A stretch of 64,000 nt of DNA from an uncultured Erythrobacter sp. (GCA_947503275.1 CANNCZ010000001.1:434001-498000), one strand, 5' to 3'; counted from the stretch's first letter, positions 10,301-20,218 are shown. The notes: a model not told the origin generated them from the sequence alone. Numbers and translations are program-made.

Positions 10301-13300
10301 CGGTTCGGATCATCGTGCAAGGAGCCAGCGGGAATCTCAGCTTTGCAGATCTGGAAGCGGGTACCGACGGCACTTTCGCGTTTGACGGTGAGGTCTTCAA
10401 TTCCTTCTTCGAAGGCAATGGCAGTGCTGGTGTTGGGGGACTGACCGAGTTCAACATTCTCGGCGGCACATTGACCGCGCAAGATATTGTTGTGTCTTCA
10501 AGTGGGTTTGGCGGACCTGCTGGCGAGATTCCAGTTGGTGACCTCAATCCCGCAAATGGCCTTTCAAATGTCGGCTCTGGCGGTGATGGCGTAGGCGGTG
10601 AAGTCACGTTCAACATTGATGGCGGTGATGCGACAATTGTGAACCTGACAGTCGCATCAGACGGCATTGGTGGCCGCGGCGCGACTGGTAGGATTGACGA
10701 TGATACCAATGCTGGTGATGGCGGCGACGGCACCGGCGGAACGGCAACACTCAACGCGATTTCTGGATCACTGACAGTCATCAACACATTGAGTGTTGAG
10801 GCGCTGGGCAATGATCCCGGCTTTGGCGGTGAGGGCGGATTTGCTCGCGGCACCATCGGTGGTGATGGCGGATCTTCGACCGGCGGCAACGCGGTGTTCA
10901 ATCTCGACGGAACCGCGACCATCAACGCGGACACGGTTGTCGTTTCAACAGAGGCATTCGGCGGTGATGGCGGCAGTTCTCGCGAATCTTTCAACGGCGA
11001 CCCCGATCAAGGCGGCGGCGCTGGCGGCGATGGCATTGGTGGCAATGCCGTTTTCAACGATATTGCAGGCAACCTTTCGTTCAATTCGCTGACTGTTGAT
11101 TCCAGCGGAAACGGTGGCGAAGGCGGTGACAGTACCGGAGCATCGACCAGCTCGGCTGCTGCCAATGGTGGCGCAGGGGGCAACGGTACCGGTGGAACGG
11201 CACTGATCGCTCTGGGTCAAGATGATACTGTGACAAAGGATTACAGCGTCATTGCCCAAGGCAATGGCGGCGATGGCGGCACCGGCAATATGGGCGGTCG
11301 TGGCGGCAGCGGTTCTGCGGGAATTGCGCAATTGCTGGTCGACAATGTCTCCGTTGTATTCGGAGATCTGGTCATTGATGCGACTGCGACCGGCGGTGAT
11401 GCTAGCTTCAATGATGGCATTGGCATCAATGATGGTTCCGAGGGCGGCGACGCATTGGGCGGCGATGCCAGCTTGGTCGTTACCGGCGCAGACGGCAATT
11501 TTGTCGCCAACTCCGTTATTTCAATCGTTGCTGGAGCAACCGGTGGCATCGCGGCAAGCGGCTCTTCCAGCAGTATCGACGCAGTTGCAGGTGGCCTAGG
11601 GGGCAGCGGCGGCAGCGGCACGGGTGGCTCTGCGACAATTTCAGTCCAGGATAATGCCAGCATTATTCTCAACGCTGATACGATTAGCATAAACGCCGAT
11701 AGCTTTGGTGGTGCAGCCGGCAATGGCGGCGGCAATTTCGGTGGTGGATCTGGCGGCGATGGCGGTAATGGTGGCGATGGTACCGGCGGTATCGTTGGAA
11801 TTGTGGCAGTCGGTGGCGCCGATATCGAGGTACAAGAAGGCGCTGATCCGTTTGAGCTTTCCAGCTCTGGCACCGGCGGTGCAGGCGGTACAGGCGGCGG
11901 TGTCAACACGGTCAACGGTGCAGGCAACGGCGGCGATGGCGGAACCGGCACAGGCGGCTCTCCCACACTCAGCGCATCCGGCGCGACGATCACCATCCAA
12001 GAGATCACACTGACAGCGCAAGGGTTTGGCGCAACGGCAGGCGGCGCGGGTTTCAACAATCCCATTGCCGTTGGCAACGCGGAAGCAGGTGTCGGCGGCG
12101 GAGGCAACGGCGGTACGCCGTTGATCGAAGCGGTCGAAGGCAGCCCCGGCATTATCAATCTGGGCGATACAACAATCATCGCGAACGGCACCAGCGGACC
12201 GGGCCTGACCAACGGTGTTGGCTCTGGCGGTCAGGTCACAATCCGCGACGTATCGACTGACCCCGATGGCCTTATCAGCTTTGGCAACCTCATCATTGAT
12301 GCGACTGGCGATCCGGGCACCGATGCGGGCCGGATCAATTTCTCGTCTGACAGCGGACCAATCACAGTCGACGGCAATCTGGTTGCGGCATCGGCCGGTA
12401 ACATGTCGTTCTCAATGTCTGGCGACGGACAGCTTGTTGTGACCGGATCCGCGGTGCTCACAGCGTCAAATGTCATCACAGTGCGCCGACTGGATCAAAC
12501 GTCCACACTGGATGCGATCGATCTTCAAGGCAGCTTTACTTCGGTTGTGAATGGCGGACGATTCATCGCGCTTAATGATGGTGACATCAACGCAGGTGGC
12601 CCTGTGTCGATCACCGCAGATGAGATCAGTTACGACAGTATTTTCAGTCCAAGCACAGTTACCCTGATCGCAACTGCTGGTGATATCGTTGGCGCGAGCA
12701 CGGGCACCATCACAGCGTCTGCTGTTAATGACGCGATTAATCTGACTGCCACCGGTAATGTGATTTTCGGAACATTGAACAACGTTGATGGCGATCCCGT
12801 CACGCGCGATGGCAATATCGATATCGATGCTGGCGGGGATATTATCGGTGTCAGCGCGATCTCTGGTCAAACCATCGACTTTGATGCGGGTGGGCTGGTC
12901 ATGGTCGAGACGGTGGACACGTCGGAAACCAGCGTAGGTACGGTTACGATTAATGCTGGCGAGATTGATCTTGGAACACTCAACGCGCGCTTTATTTCTA
13001 ATCTAACCAGTACGACCGGCGATATTGCGATCGACACAATATCCAGCCTCACGAATGTGGGTCTGGATTCAGCGGCAGATGTCATCATCGGCACCGCCGA
13101 AACAAGTTCAATCTCCGTCGATGCGTTGGCCGGTGACATAACCATTGGTTCTCTGACAACGACCGGAGCGGTTGCGGATGTTCGGCTCAATGCTGGCGGT
13201 GATGTCGGCTACACTAACATCGATAGTTCGCGCTTGGTCACGATTGACGGCGATACGATCACAGGCGGTGACCTTGTCGCCACTGCAGGTGTCACGTTGG

Positions 13301-16300
13301 AAGCAGGTAGTATCGACATTGGCGATACCCGTTCGACGGGCGGCTTCATTCTACTCACATCGACAGCCGGCGATATTACAACAGGCGCGATTACGTTAGA
13401 CCAGTTTGGTACGACGGTGGATTCCGCCGGAGCAGTGAGCCTTGGTGACATAACGTCTGTGGGCACCGCGCGGATTAATTCTGTAGATGATGCGACTGTT
13501 GGCGATATTATCGCCATTAACACAGCTGTTATCGACGCAGGCGGGAATATCGTCACCGGTGACTTGCTCACTGGCGGGGTTAGCATAACCGGGGCAGGTG
13601 ATGCGGATATCGCTAACGCAGTTACTGGTGGCAGCATAAACATTGCTGTGGACGGCGCGCTGAGTGGCGGTGAATTTGCCGGTGAAGGGCCGCTCAGTCT
13701 GGTCACTCTCAACGCGGCATCAGTCGATATCGACTCTGCGCAATCGGTCAGTCAAACGCTTACCATAACGACTAGCGGAGCCGCTGTAATTGGCAGCGCA
13801 TCGTCTGGTGTTAACACCACAATCAACGGGGCTTCGGTCACTTTGGACAGCGGCGATGTGGGACTCGATTTGCGGGTCACGTCGAGCGTTGGCGACATCA
13901 CTGGACTTGGATCCATCACGGTCGGCAGAGCCGCAAATTTCAATTCCGCCGCAGACATTGCAATCGGCACGTTAGAGGCGAACAGCATCAGCCTCACGTC
14001 GGCAGGCGATTTGCGCTTTAACGGGCTGATTTCACCTAATGCGATCACGCTTTCGGCAGTAACTGGCACCATCGGCGCCACGACACCGGGCCTTGGCGAT
14101 ATTGATAGCGGCGGGGCTGTCGATCTGACGGCTGAAGCGATTGATCTGGGCGATGTCGACAGCGACACTTCGATCACCGCGTTTGCATCGGTGGGTGATG
14201 CCAGCTTTGGCGATCTGACCGCTGGAACCTTCATCAGTATCGATGCACAGCTCAATCCAATCGTGCGCAGCGTGACAAGCGGCGGAAATGTCGATCTGAC
14301 CGGCGCGTCGATCTCTCTTGATGGCGGCGATGTGGGCGGTAATCTAACGCTGGATGCACGCTCGGGCGATATCAATCTTGCCTTTGACGGAACCGATCAA
14401 TTGCTGGTTGGCGGAAGTGCGAGCTTCACTGCGCCCGGCGATATGAGTGTTACGCACACGAACAATGCAGCAGGCACGACTTCTGTCGATGTTGGTCTGT
14501 CGACCCGTGTTGATATTGGCGGATCGTTCACTTCTGGGGTGGGATCTATCATAGATTCAACGGGCGAGCTGTTGATCTTCGCTAGCGGCGATATCACCGC
14601 AGATGACTTGCGGACAGAACCGGGCGTGGTTTTGAGCGCTGGCGGCGATGTTCTGCTCAACAACGCCACCGCAACTGGCCCACAAGGGGTCAGCAATTTC
14701 CGCGGGATCGTTGTCGAGGCCGGCTTTGAGGATTTCGGCAGTATTTCCGGGTTCAATCCGGGTTCCAATGCGACGATCACCGGCGATGTGACTTCCTATG
14801 CCGATATTCGGGTTACCGCTGGTAGCACTGCCATCTTCGCAAGCGGATCGACGACCGCGGCGGACAACGCTTTGATCGTCAACACTGGCGATGATATTAT
14901 CGTCGAGGCAGGCGCAATTTTGTCTGCGGCGAACAATCCAACAGACCAGCTTAACCCGGCTGATCCTTTCCAGTTTGGCCCCAATCTGACGCTTAACGCT
15001 GGTGGTGAAGAGAACCTGTTGTCGCTCCCGGGAACCCCGATTGCCTCTTTGGTGATTGACGGCACTCTGGACGCTAATGCCGCAGCGATCGTGTTAACCG
15101 GTAATGCGATTGAGGGGCTGGATAGCACTCTGATCGCTGGATCAATCAGCGCCGATATCGTCGACGCTCCGGCGAGCGCGGCCTCGCTTAGCACTGACGA
15201 TGATTTGTTGAGCGGTGTATGCGTCGAGGGGATTGTTTGCCTTGGCGATATGGATGCCACGAACCGGATCGAGATCGGTCAAAATTCCAACAATGACGTG
15301 ATCCAATTGTTCATCGAACAGGCTGTGATCAGCGCGACCGACATCCTGATCACAACCCGCAATGATATTGTCATGGGCACCAATGGGATCGACACCACGC
15401 TCGATGCTTCGGGCACGTTCAGCGCGACCAGCAACACAGGCAATGTTGAGCTCAATGACGCTGCGATTTCGGCGAACCAGATCCTCCTGAGCGCTGCGAA
15501 CAGCGTGATTGGCACAGGCGTTCTGACCAGCGCCAATGATATCGGCATTGATGTCGGCTCATCGATCAGCGTCGGCGGGATCATCACCGGCGGGGAGCTG
15601 ACCACTGTTGCAGAAGTTGGAGGCCCAATCGAAGGGTTCTACACCATTGCCGGTGACTTCACCGCCGAAATTTTCAGCCAAGGTTCTTCGAGCATTGATC
15701 TGAACACAGGTGGTTCAATCGATATTGGACAGGGTGATTCACCCGATAGCATCCTCCTCACCGCAGATGGCGATGCCTTCCTCGGCTTGGCTAGCGTGCC
15801 GGGCGACATTCAAATCGATGCGGGCAGTGTCGGTTTTGATACTCTCGATGCTGGCGGCGTGATCTTCCTGAGCGCCAATGGTGGTTCCATCACCGCTTCG
15901 CAATTCTCTTCAGCTGTTGCGGGCACAGACATCGATTTGCTCGCCGATGGTGATATCGCTGTCGGCGATTTGGACGCAGGCAATTCGGTTAGTGCCGATG
16001 GCGCCTCTATCGCTGTGGGCTCGGTTTTTGGATCCAGCATCACATTGACCAGCGCATCGGACATCCTGTTTGATCTGCTCGATTCCGGCAGCGCCATCAC
16101 GCTCGGTGCGTCCAATGGCGTCATTGCCGCCAACTTTGCCGACGGCGACATTGTCAGCGCCGGCGGTGTCACTCTTGATGCCGAAGAAATCGCCATTGGC
16201 GATGTGAGCGCCAATGGCGCAGTCAACGCAGCGGCGACCGCTGGCACTGCCAGCTTTGGCGATGTGTCCACAACTGCCCTGGGTTCTGCAATCAATCTGT

Positions 16301-19300
16301 CCGCCGCCGGTGCGAGCAGCAATATCCAAGCGGCTACACTAACCACCAATAGCGGCGATATTCTGATCAGTGCGGCGCAAGACATCGCGCTAACCGGAGG
16401 GGCGACCTCCGCTGGTACACCAACTGCGGGCAGCATCGGCTTGCTCGCAGGCGGCAATGTCAGTGCAACTGGCGCGCTATCAGCGGGTGAGGATGTGGCC
16501 ATCCGCGCTCTTGGCAATGCGACTCTGGGAACTGTGACCGCAGGCGATGATGTGACAGTCGATGCCGATGGCTCGATCAGTCTGGATAGCGCGACGGCCA
16601 ATGCTGGCGGGATCGACCTGTTCTCGATTGTCTTTGATGAAGCCAATGCGGGTCAAACGGGTACGATCCTGTTTGCAAGCGAAGCAAGTGCTGGCTCGAA
16701 TATCACTCTCACCAGTGGGACAGATGTTACGGCAACCGGCACGCTTAATGCGGATAATGCGATTACAGTCACGGCGACCGGTACGCCAAGCGTCAACAAT
16801 GCAATCAGCGGCGGCGATACTTCAATCACCGGTTCCTCTGTCACATTCAACAGTGGCATGGTCGGCGGCGATCTCACGCTCAACGCAGCCGCAGGCGATA
16901 TTGACGGCAATGGCGCTGTCAGCGTCGCAGGCGCGATTGATTTCGATGCAAGCGGTAATGTCGGTTTTGGCGCTCTGAACGCGCAAGGCGGCAGCTTTAC
17001 CGTTGATGCAGGCGGCGATGTTGCCTTTACCAGCGCGACCAGCACCGATTTCATCACCATGAATGCAGGTGGCGCGGTGCAGGGCGGAGACTTGAATGCG
17101 ACCAACGCGCTTAACGTGACTGCCGATAACATTGCCCTTGGTGATGTGATTGCAGATCAGATCAGCCTGACCAGTGCGACCGATATCCTTTTCAACCTGA
17201 TCCAATCGCCCAACGCGATTTCGCTATCAGCGGTGAATGGCTTGATCGGCCAGAACACTGGGCCGGGAGACATTGAGACCGATGACGATGTGACGCTGCT
17301 GGCTGAATTCATTAATGTGGGTCAGATCGATGCGGGCGGTGATGTGACTGCTACGGCAACCGGCACGCCAGATGCTGGTGGCATGGGCGGCAATAGTGGA
17401 CCTGTCATGGTCGGCGGCGGCGCCGGACTTGATGTGGCGCTCACAACCGCGAATATCACTTCGGGCGGTGTGGTTGATTTGACCGCTGTGAATGGCCCAG
17501 TGAGGACTGGCGATGTCGATGCGGCGAGCAATTTGTCGATCGAAGGCGCTGGGATCACCACGGGCGATCTGATTGCACGCGCTGTCTTTGATGCAGGCGT
17601 TATGCAGCTCACATCAACCGGCGATCTGTCGATTGGCACAGCAAGCTCGGTCGGGCGTTTCACTGCGACTGCAGATGGTGATGTGGACTTTGTGAGCATC
17701 ACCAACACCCGCAATAGCGCGAGCATTGTGGCGGACGGTTCAATCTCCGGCGGCGCAATCGCAGTAACGCAACAGAGCACTGGCGGCACGGCAGGCAGCA
17801 ATCTTATCTCACTGACAGCTGGTGGCGACATCACTTTGAGTGGGGACGCAAGTGCGCAAAGCGGCGTCTCGTTGATCGCAGGCGGCGCGATCACCGCGCA
17901 AAACATCACCGCAACAATTGCAGGCGGCAATGTGACTGCACGTGGCGGCGGCGCGGTAAGCGTCGGGAATGTCAGCGGCGGATCAAGCAACTCAACACAG
18001 GTTCAAGGCACATCGGTTAGCACCGGCTCTGTGACCGGCGGCGGCATAACGCTTAGGGCGACGGATGGCTCCGTTGTGGCAGGCGGTGCGGTCACTGGTG
18101 CAGAAGCAACTCGCCTTTTTGCCACGCAGGACATTGATGCTGGCGATGTGGAAGGCGGCAACACGCTTACCCTGAGCGCGGACGGCAATGTTAGCTTCGC
18201 CGATATTGCAGCGGTGATCGGTGATCTAATCGTCACAGCTGGCGGTGATATTACCGGCAATTCGGCGAACCGTCAGAGCACGATTGTCAGCGGTATCGGC
18301 CTGCGGCTGGATGCGGATGGCGATGTCGATGTGGCGACGATCACTTCTGCGACCAGCGCCAATGTCTCAGGTGTCGCGATCAATTTCGACACTGCAAACA
18401 CGCAAACATCGTTCGACGCGGCAGGCGATACAATCGACTTTGGCACTGTCGGAGCGGGCACTGATGCAACGTTGATAGCTGATAATGGCGATCTAACCGG
18501 CTCGGTCGAAGCGGGTGGAACGGCCGATATCACAGCCAGCAACGGCTCGATTGAAATGGCCAACTTGACCGCAATGGATGCCGATCTGTTGGCCAGCGGC
18601 GCGATTGAGGTTGGCGATGCTGACGTTATCGCTCTGCTCGATGCCGAAGGCACATCGATCGATATCGCATCAAGCAGCGGTTTGGTCGTCGATGTGACTG
18701 CAACCGATGGAGCGATCTCGGTAGTGACCGATGGCGATCTAGACGTTCTATCTGCCTCTGCGACGGAGAACGTCACGCTTGCGAGCATGAATGGTGCCAC
18801 GGCTGTTACGCAGGCGTCTGGCGATGACATCACATTAACAGCCGAAGGTCGTGTGACGATCACTGACACTGTTGATGCGGTGGGCGCTCTCATCATTGAT
18901 GCTGGCGCTGCGGCGAGGATCGAGGGCATCGCGATTGGTGAGACGATCAGTGTCGCGGCAGCAAACGTCGATATCTTTGCTGATGGCCAATTGGGTGATG
19001 CAACACGCACCAGCACGATTGAATTTGAAACATTCCGCGATGTTGTCGTCGGCGGAGCAGGTACGGACAATGAAGGCGGGCTTGGTGCGTTCTTCGAAGT
19101 CGACAACACTGAATTTGAGCGCATCCATTCTGGCGGTGATATCCAATTCACAGCCTTGAGTGATGGCAGCTCGCTCGACGGGTTGATCACGGTCAACACG
19201 CTCGATTTGATTGCGGGCGATGGATCTTCTGCGACAGAGCAGAATATCGGCCAGGCAGGCGCTTTGATCCTTCAATCCGAAGGCGACATCGAAATCAGAG

Positions 19301-20112
19301 GCGATGCCACGATCAATGGGTCAACGTTTGAGACTGGTTTTGTCGCAGATGCGCTCAATTTGGTCCGGCTCGACACAGCCAATGGCGGGATATTCCTGAT
19401 CGATGCAAATGAGAGCATTTCCGGCGCGGTCGAGATTTTTGCCACAGACTTTATCGCGGCCACCGACACGGCCTTTAACGATATTCAAGGGCTGAGCGTC
19501 GCGGATGTCGATCTGCGGTTGGAGAATAGCGACGGGGTGGATCGCCCCGATGGCGTGATCCGCGCAGACACTCTGATCATCGAAACCATTGCCAGCCAAG
19601 TGTTCATCCAGAACACGGTGCCGGGTCTTGATTTCGATCAACGCCGCGGCTTCAATGTGAACGCTATTTCGATCAGCACCGCGGGCAGCACGGTTCAGCC
19701 GATTGTGATCAACGGCACTGTCGCGGGCGTGACTGGGATTGATGCGATTGCGCTGATTGATCTTGGCAGTGCGTTTGCGGCTGGATCGACGATCAACGGC
19801 TGTTTGATTGCAAACCCCGCATCATGCGCGCCGGTGACCGTCACTCCAGGACCAACGCCAACGGACCCAGATTCAGGTGAAATCGGCACTGGCGGTTCGG
19901 AGGTTGAAATTCGCGACCTTATTGAAGAAGAGTTGGGCGACGAAGGGGGCTTGGTCGCCGGACTAGTCGAAGGCAATCTCATCACGATCAATCCTGACAA
20001 TGAGTTCAACGATGATCCATTGATCGATGATCCAGTCACGGGCGCAGGTAATGAAGACCTGTGGGTCAGCGATGAGGAAGAAGAAGACGAGGAAGAAGGC
20101 GGCGACGAGTAA
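7336..20112 (+). CDS. giant filamentous-haemagglutinin-like exoprotein (TpsA)
   Basis: About 4,258 residues. The ATG at 7336 follows a GGGAGAG ribosome site; an ATG at 7312 overlapping the tpsB stop would add eight residues. A long N-terminal signal peptide (RNWLRSS, hydrophobic core, AYAQ) leads into a linker and a Pro-rich stretch (about 100-155). Residues about 165-340 resemble the TPS secretion domain: WFYSAGGIVVGSTATFN occupies the place of the classical N-P-x-G-I-V-x-G motif. From there to about residue 4100 the chain is repetitive (GDI, AGG, LTSA, short beta strands), fitting a right-handed beta-helix fibre, with a Gly-rich part at about 1080-1635. The only cysteines I find are two pairs, C2629/C2635 and C4156/C4164. 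The C-terminus is highly acidic. No VENN motif or toxin domain is visible. Probable adhesin or matrix fibre exported by the adjacent TpsB. Confidence 0.9.
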   Translation: MTKPNPTTRLSSRRNWLRSSSMIAAAAALAAGASMPAYAQARPGLSGTGLEITMQDRLQMRGNARAEMGRDILSEIPSIRRQPQPAPTPITPILSNAQTNNVAAPNPSPVMVQRAPNVPSVPITPTLPAPPVPAPGVPSVPAPGTPQQTQSVASTITPFALIPEPGIAGINVSANARYDDVEIEFNPGVAVDQVNVLASSAIIDWTTFDPGASGAEITFLGDGRNLEFTSSLSDYTVLNRVLTPGFDSAIRIDGNVTSTILDGSSIGGNVWFYSAGGIVVGSTATFNIGSLLLSTSLIDPSSVSSGGADLNFSGSPVDSAIRIENGATIQANNNNSYVALVAPRIEQLGTVAVNGSVAYVAAEEAEMTIRNNLFDITVNVGSEDDNGIVHTGNTTGVASTDITDEQAIYFVAVPKNDAITMLVGGSIGYTPAANAFDDNGQIILTTGPRVERTERDVLIRNSNGSSSLVEVSSNTVDTTVDGNQAGSIILEDVTFRSDVTAFAEESLTLQAGATTASGAIIARGLSGDRVDLDLTAGQRIDLSVTRQGRIDIGGSLTLTSGDGNGTGGDIAVAIGQTAVSASGFDALNIDDTLTLNAQARGRDDVVNFRNNGGNGIGEDAFAGDVTFDVIEDASVSISNGLNIDTSATGGRGEILSGSASAGSVDLSLSGISFSVGGTVDIDANAESAGTLVASGSAAREGSDSSSSDVTINLLDGSVDWGRLEVAMGARASSGTDNTIIQSNDSTVGRFTLNATAGFHTISSLFVTAESDAANAFDGRPDEIDGIANRGTASIAVSNFDTGLDISDSVTVTFNTDGETTAPVGDTISVSVTDTGFGTGSGLTVGGSVRLNANHSDGNVGSVQQGGTISVVADNALLSLNSLFLTSDAQANEFSFTEFSATELIGGDVSLTATNSAIVNVDGFSVFSANGSGAVNNSGNDIGRGQGGTIVVLADDASLSFNDSLFLGADGFALSGSNDDGLVASGIGGTVRIIVQGASGNLSFADLEAGTDGTFAFDGEVFNSFFEGNGSAGVGGLTEFNILGGTLTAQDIVVSSSGFGGPAGEIPVGDLNPANGLSNVGSGGDGVGGEVTFNIDGGDATIVNLTVASDGIGGRGATGRIDDDTNAGDGGDGTGGTATLNAISGSLTVINTLSVEALGNDPGFGGEGGFARGTIGGDGGSSTGGNAVFNLDGTATINADTVVVSTEAFGGDGGSSRESFNGDPDQGGGAGGDGIGGNAVFNDIAGNLSFNSLTVDSSGNGGEGGDSTGASTSSAAANGGAGGNGTGGTALIALGQDDTVTKDYSVIAQGNGGDGGTGNMGGRGGSGSAGIAQLLVDNVSVVFGDLVIDATATGGDASFNDGIGINDGSEGGDALGGDASLVVTGADGNFVANSVISIVAGATGGIAASGSSSSIDAVAGGLGGSGGSGTGGSATISVQDNASIILNADTISINADSFGGAAGNGGGNFGGGSGGDGGNGGDGTGGIVGIVAVGGADIEVQEGADPFELSSSGTGGAGGTGGGVNTVNGAGNGGDGGTGTGGSPTLSASGATITIQEITLTAQGFGATAGGAGFNNPIAVGNAEAGVGGGGNGGTPLIEAVEGSPGIINLGDTTIIANGTSGPGLTNGVGSGGQVTIRDVSTDPDGLISFGNLIIDATGDPGTDAGRINFSSDSGPITVDGNLVAASAGNMSFSMSGDGQLVVTGSAVLTASNVITVRRLDQTSTLDAIDLQGSFTSVVNGGRFIALNDGDINAGGPVSITADEISYDSIFSPSTVTLIATAGDIVGASTGTITASAVNDAINLTATGNVIFGTLNNVDGDPVTRDGNIDIDAGGDIIGVSAISGQTIDFDAGGLVMVETVDTSETSVGTVTINAGEIDLGTLNARFISNLTSTTGDIAIDTISSLTNVGLDSAADVIIGTAETSSISVDALAGDITIGSLTTTGAVADVRLNAGGDVGYTNIDSSRLVTIDGDTITGGDLVATAGVTLEAGSIDIGDTRSTGGFILLTSTAGDITTGAITLDQFGTTVDSAGAVSLGDITSVGTARINSVDDATVGDIIAINTAVIDAGGNIVTGDLLTGGVSITGAGDADIANAVTGGSINIAVDGALSGGEFAGEGPLSLVTLNAASVDIDSAQSVSQTLTITTSGAAVIGSASSGVNTTINGASVTLDSGDVGLDLRVTSSVGDITGLGSITVGRAANFNSAADIAIGTLEANSISLTSAGDLRFNGLISPNAITLSAVTGTIGATTPGLGDIDSGGAVDLTAEAIDLGDVDSDTSITAFASVGDASFGDLTAGTFISIDAQLNPIVRSVTSGGNVDLTGASISLDGGDVGGNLTLDARSGDINLAFDGTDQLLVGGSASFTAPGDMSVTHTNNAAGTTSVDVGLSTRVDIGGSFTSGVGSIIDSTGELLIFASGDITADDLRTEPGVVLSAGGDVLLNNATATGPQGVSNFRGIVVEAGFEDFGSISGFNPGSNATITGDVTSYADIRVTAGSTAIFASGSTTAADNALIVNTGDDIIVEAGAILSAANNPTDQLNPADPFQFGPNLTLNAGGEENLLSLPGTPIASLVIDGTLDANAAAIVLTGNAIEGLDSTLIAGSISADIVDAPASAASLSTDDDLLSGVCVEGIVCLGDMDATNRIEIGQNSNNDVIQLFIEQAVISATDILITTRNDIVMGTNGIDTTLDASGTFSATSNTGNVELNDAAISANQILLSAANSVIGTGVLTSANDIGIDVGSSISVGGIITGGELTTVAEVGGPIEGFYTIAGDFTAEIFSQGSSSIDLNTGGSIDIGQGDSPDSILLTADGDAFLGLASVPGDIQIDAGSVGFDTLDAGGVIFLSANGGSITASQFSSAVAGTDIDLLADGDIAVGDLDAGNSVSADGASIAVGSVFGSSITLTSASDILFDLLDSGSAITLGASNGVIAANFADGDIVSAGGVTLDAEEIAIGDVSANGAVNAAATAGTASFGDVSTTALGSAINLSAAGASSNIQAATLTTNSGDILISAAQDIALTGGATSAGTPTAGSIGLLAGGNVSATGALSAGEDVAIRALGNATLGTVTAGDDVTVDADGSISLDSATANAGGIDLFSIVFDEANAGQTGTILFASEASAGSNITLTSGTDVTATGTLNADNAITVTATGTPSVNNAISGGDTSITGSSVTFNSGMVGGDLTLNAAAGDIDGNGAVSVAGAIDFDASGNVGFGALNAQGGSFTVDAGGDVAFTSATSTDFITMNAGGAVQGGDLNATNALNVTADNIALGDVIADQISLTSATDILFNLIQSPNAISLSAVNGLIGQNTGPGDIETDDDVTLLAEFINVGQIDAGGDVTATATGTPDAGGMGGNSGPVMVGGGAGLDVALTTANITSGGVVDLTAVNGPVRTGDVDAASNLSIEGAGITTGDLIARAVFDAGVMQLTSTGDLSIGTASSVGRFTATADGDVDFVSITNTRNSASIVADGSISGGAIAVTQQSTGGTAGSNLISLTAGGDITLSGDASAQSGVSLIAGGAITAQNITATIAGGNVTARGGGAVSVGNVSGGSSNSTQVQGTSVSTGSVTGGGITLRATDGSVVAGGAVTGAEATRLFATQDIDAGDVEGGNTLTLSADGNVSFADIAAVIGDLIVTAGGDITGNSANRQSTIVSGIGLRLDADGDVDVATITSATSANVSGVAINFDTANTQTSFDAAGDTIDFGTVGAGTDATLIADNGDLTGSVEAGGTADITASNGSIEMANLTAMDADLLASGAIEVGDADVIALLDAEGTSIDIASSSGLVVDVTATDGAISVVTDGDLDVLSASATENVTLASMNGATAVTQASGDDITLTAEGRVTITDTVDAVGALIIDAGAAARIEGIAIGETISVAAANVDIFADGQLGDATRTSTIEFETFRDVVVGGAGTDNEGGLGAFFEVDNTEFERIHSGGDIQFTALSDGSSLDGLITVNTLDLIAGDGSSATEQNIGQAGALILQSEGDIEIRGDATINGSTFETGFVADALNLVRLDTANGGIFLIDANESISGAVEIFATDFIAATDTAFNDIQGLSVADVDLRLENSDGVDRPDGVIRADTLIIETIASQVFIQNTVPGLDFDQRRGFNVNAISISTAGSTVQPIVINGTVAGVTGIDAIALIDLGSAFAAGSTINGCLIANPASCAPVTVTPGPTPTDPDSGEIGTGGSEVEIRDLIEEELGDEGGLVAGLVEGNLITINPDNEFNDDPLIDDPVTGAGNEDLWVSDEEEEDEEEGGDE
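10570..12240 (+). repeat. Gly/Asp/Asn-rich GGDGGxGTGG repeat block inside the giant exoprotein
   Basis: Across roughly residues 1080-1635 of the exoprotein, the motif G-G-D-G-x-G-G/T-G-G recurs at intervals of about 40-50 residues, separated by beta-strand-like segments such as ATINADTVVVSTEA. The DNA shows many near-identical GGCGGCGATGGC-type runs, so it is prone to slippage and mis-assembly. The spacing is not the nonapeptide of RTX proteins. Each Gly-Asp-rich turn could be a loop projecting from a beta-helix, possibly binding divalent metal; that is inference. Confidence 0.65.
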
Positions 20113-20218
20113 GCGGCAGGCGTTGCGGTTGCGGAGGTAAGACCCGCGACTGCTACGCTCCCTCGACGGCTCCGACCCTCTTGACCACCGAGGCAGGGCA
20201 TGTGCATGCCTGCGCCCC

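Noticed and set aside
11241-12212. 323-residue Pro-rich minus-strand frame inside the giant exoprotein
   Set aside because: It is the antisense of GGC/GGT-rich repeats (Gly read as Pro/Ala), a composition artefact.
7336-20112. CdiA contact-dependent toxin or RTX toxin
   Set aside because: No VENN motif, no distinct C-terminal toxin domain, no immunity gene downstream, and the Gly-rich repeats do not follow the RTX nonapeptide.
20113-20218. possible regulatory RNA between tpsA and cysS
   Set aside because: Only a short imperfect palindrome (GGCAT-GTGC-ATGCC) is visible; no T-run or wider structure supports a claim.
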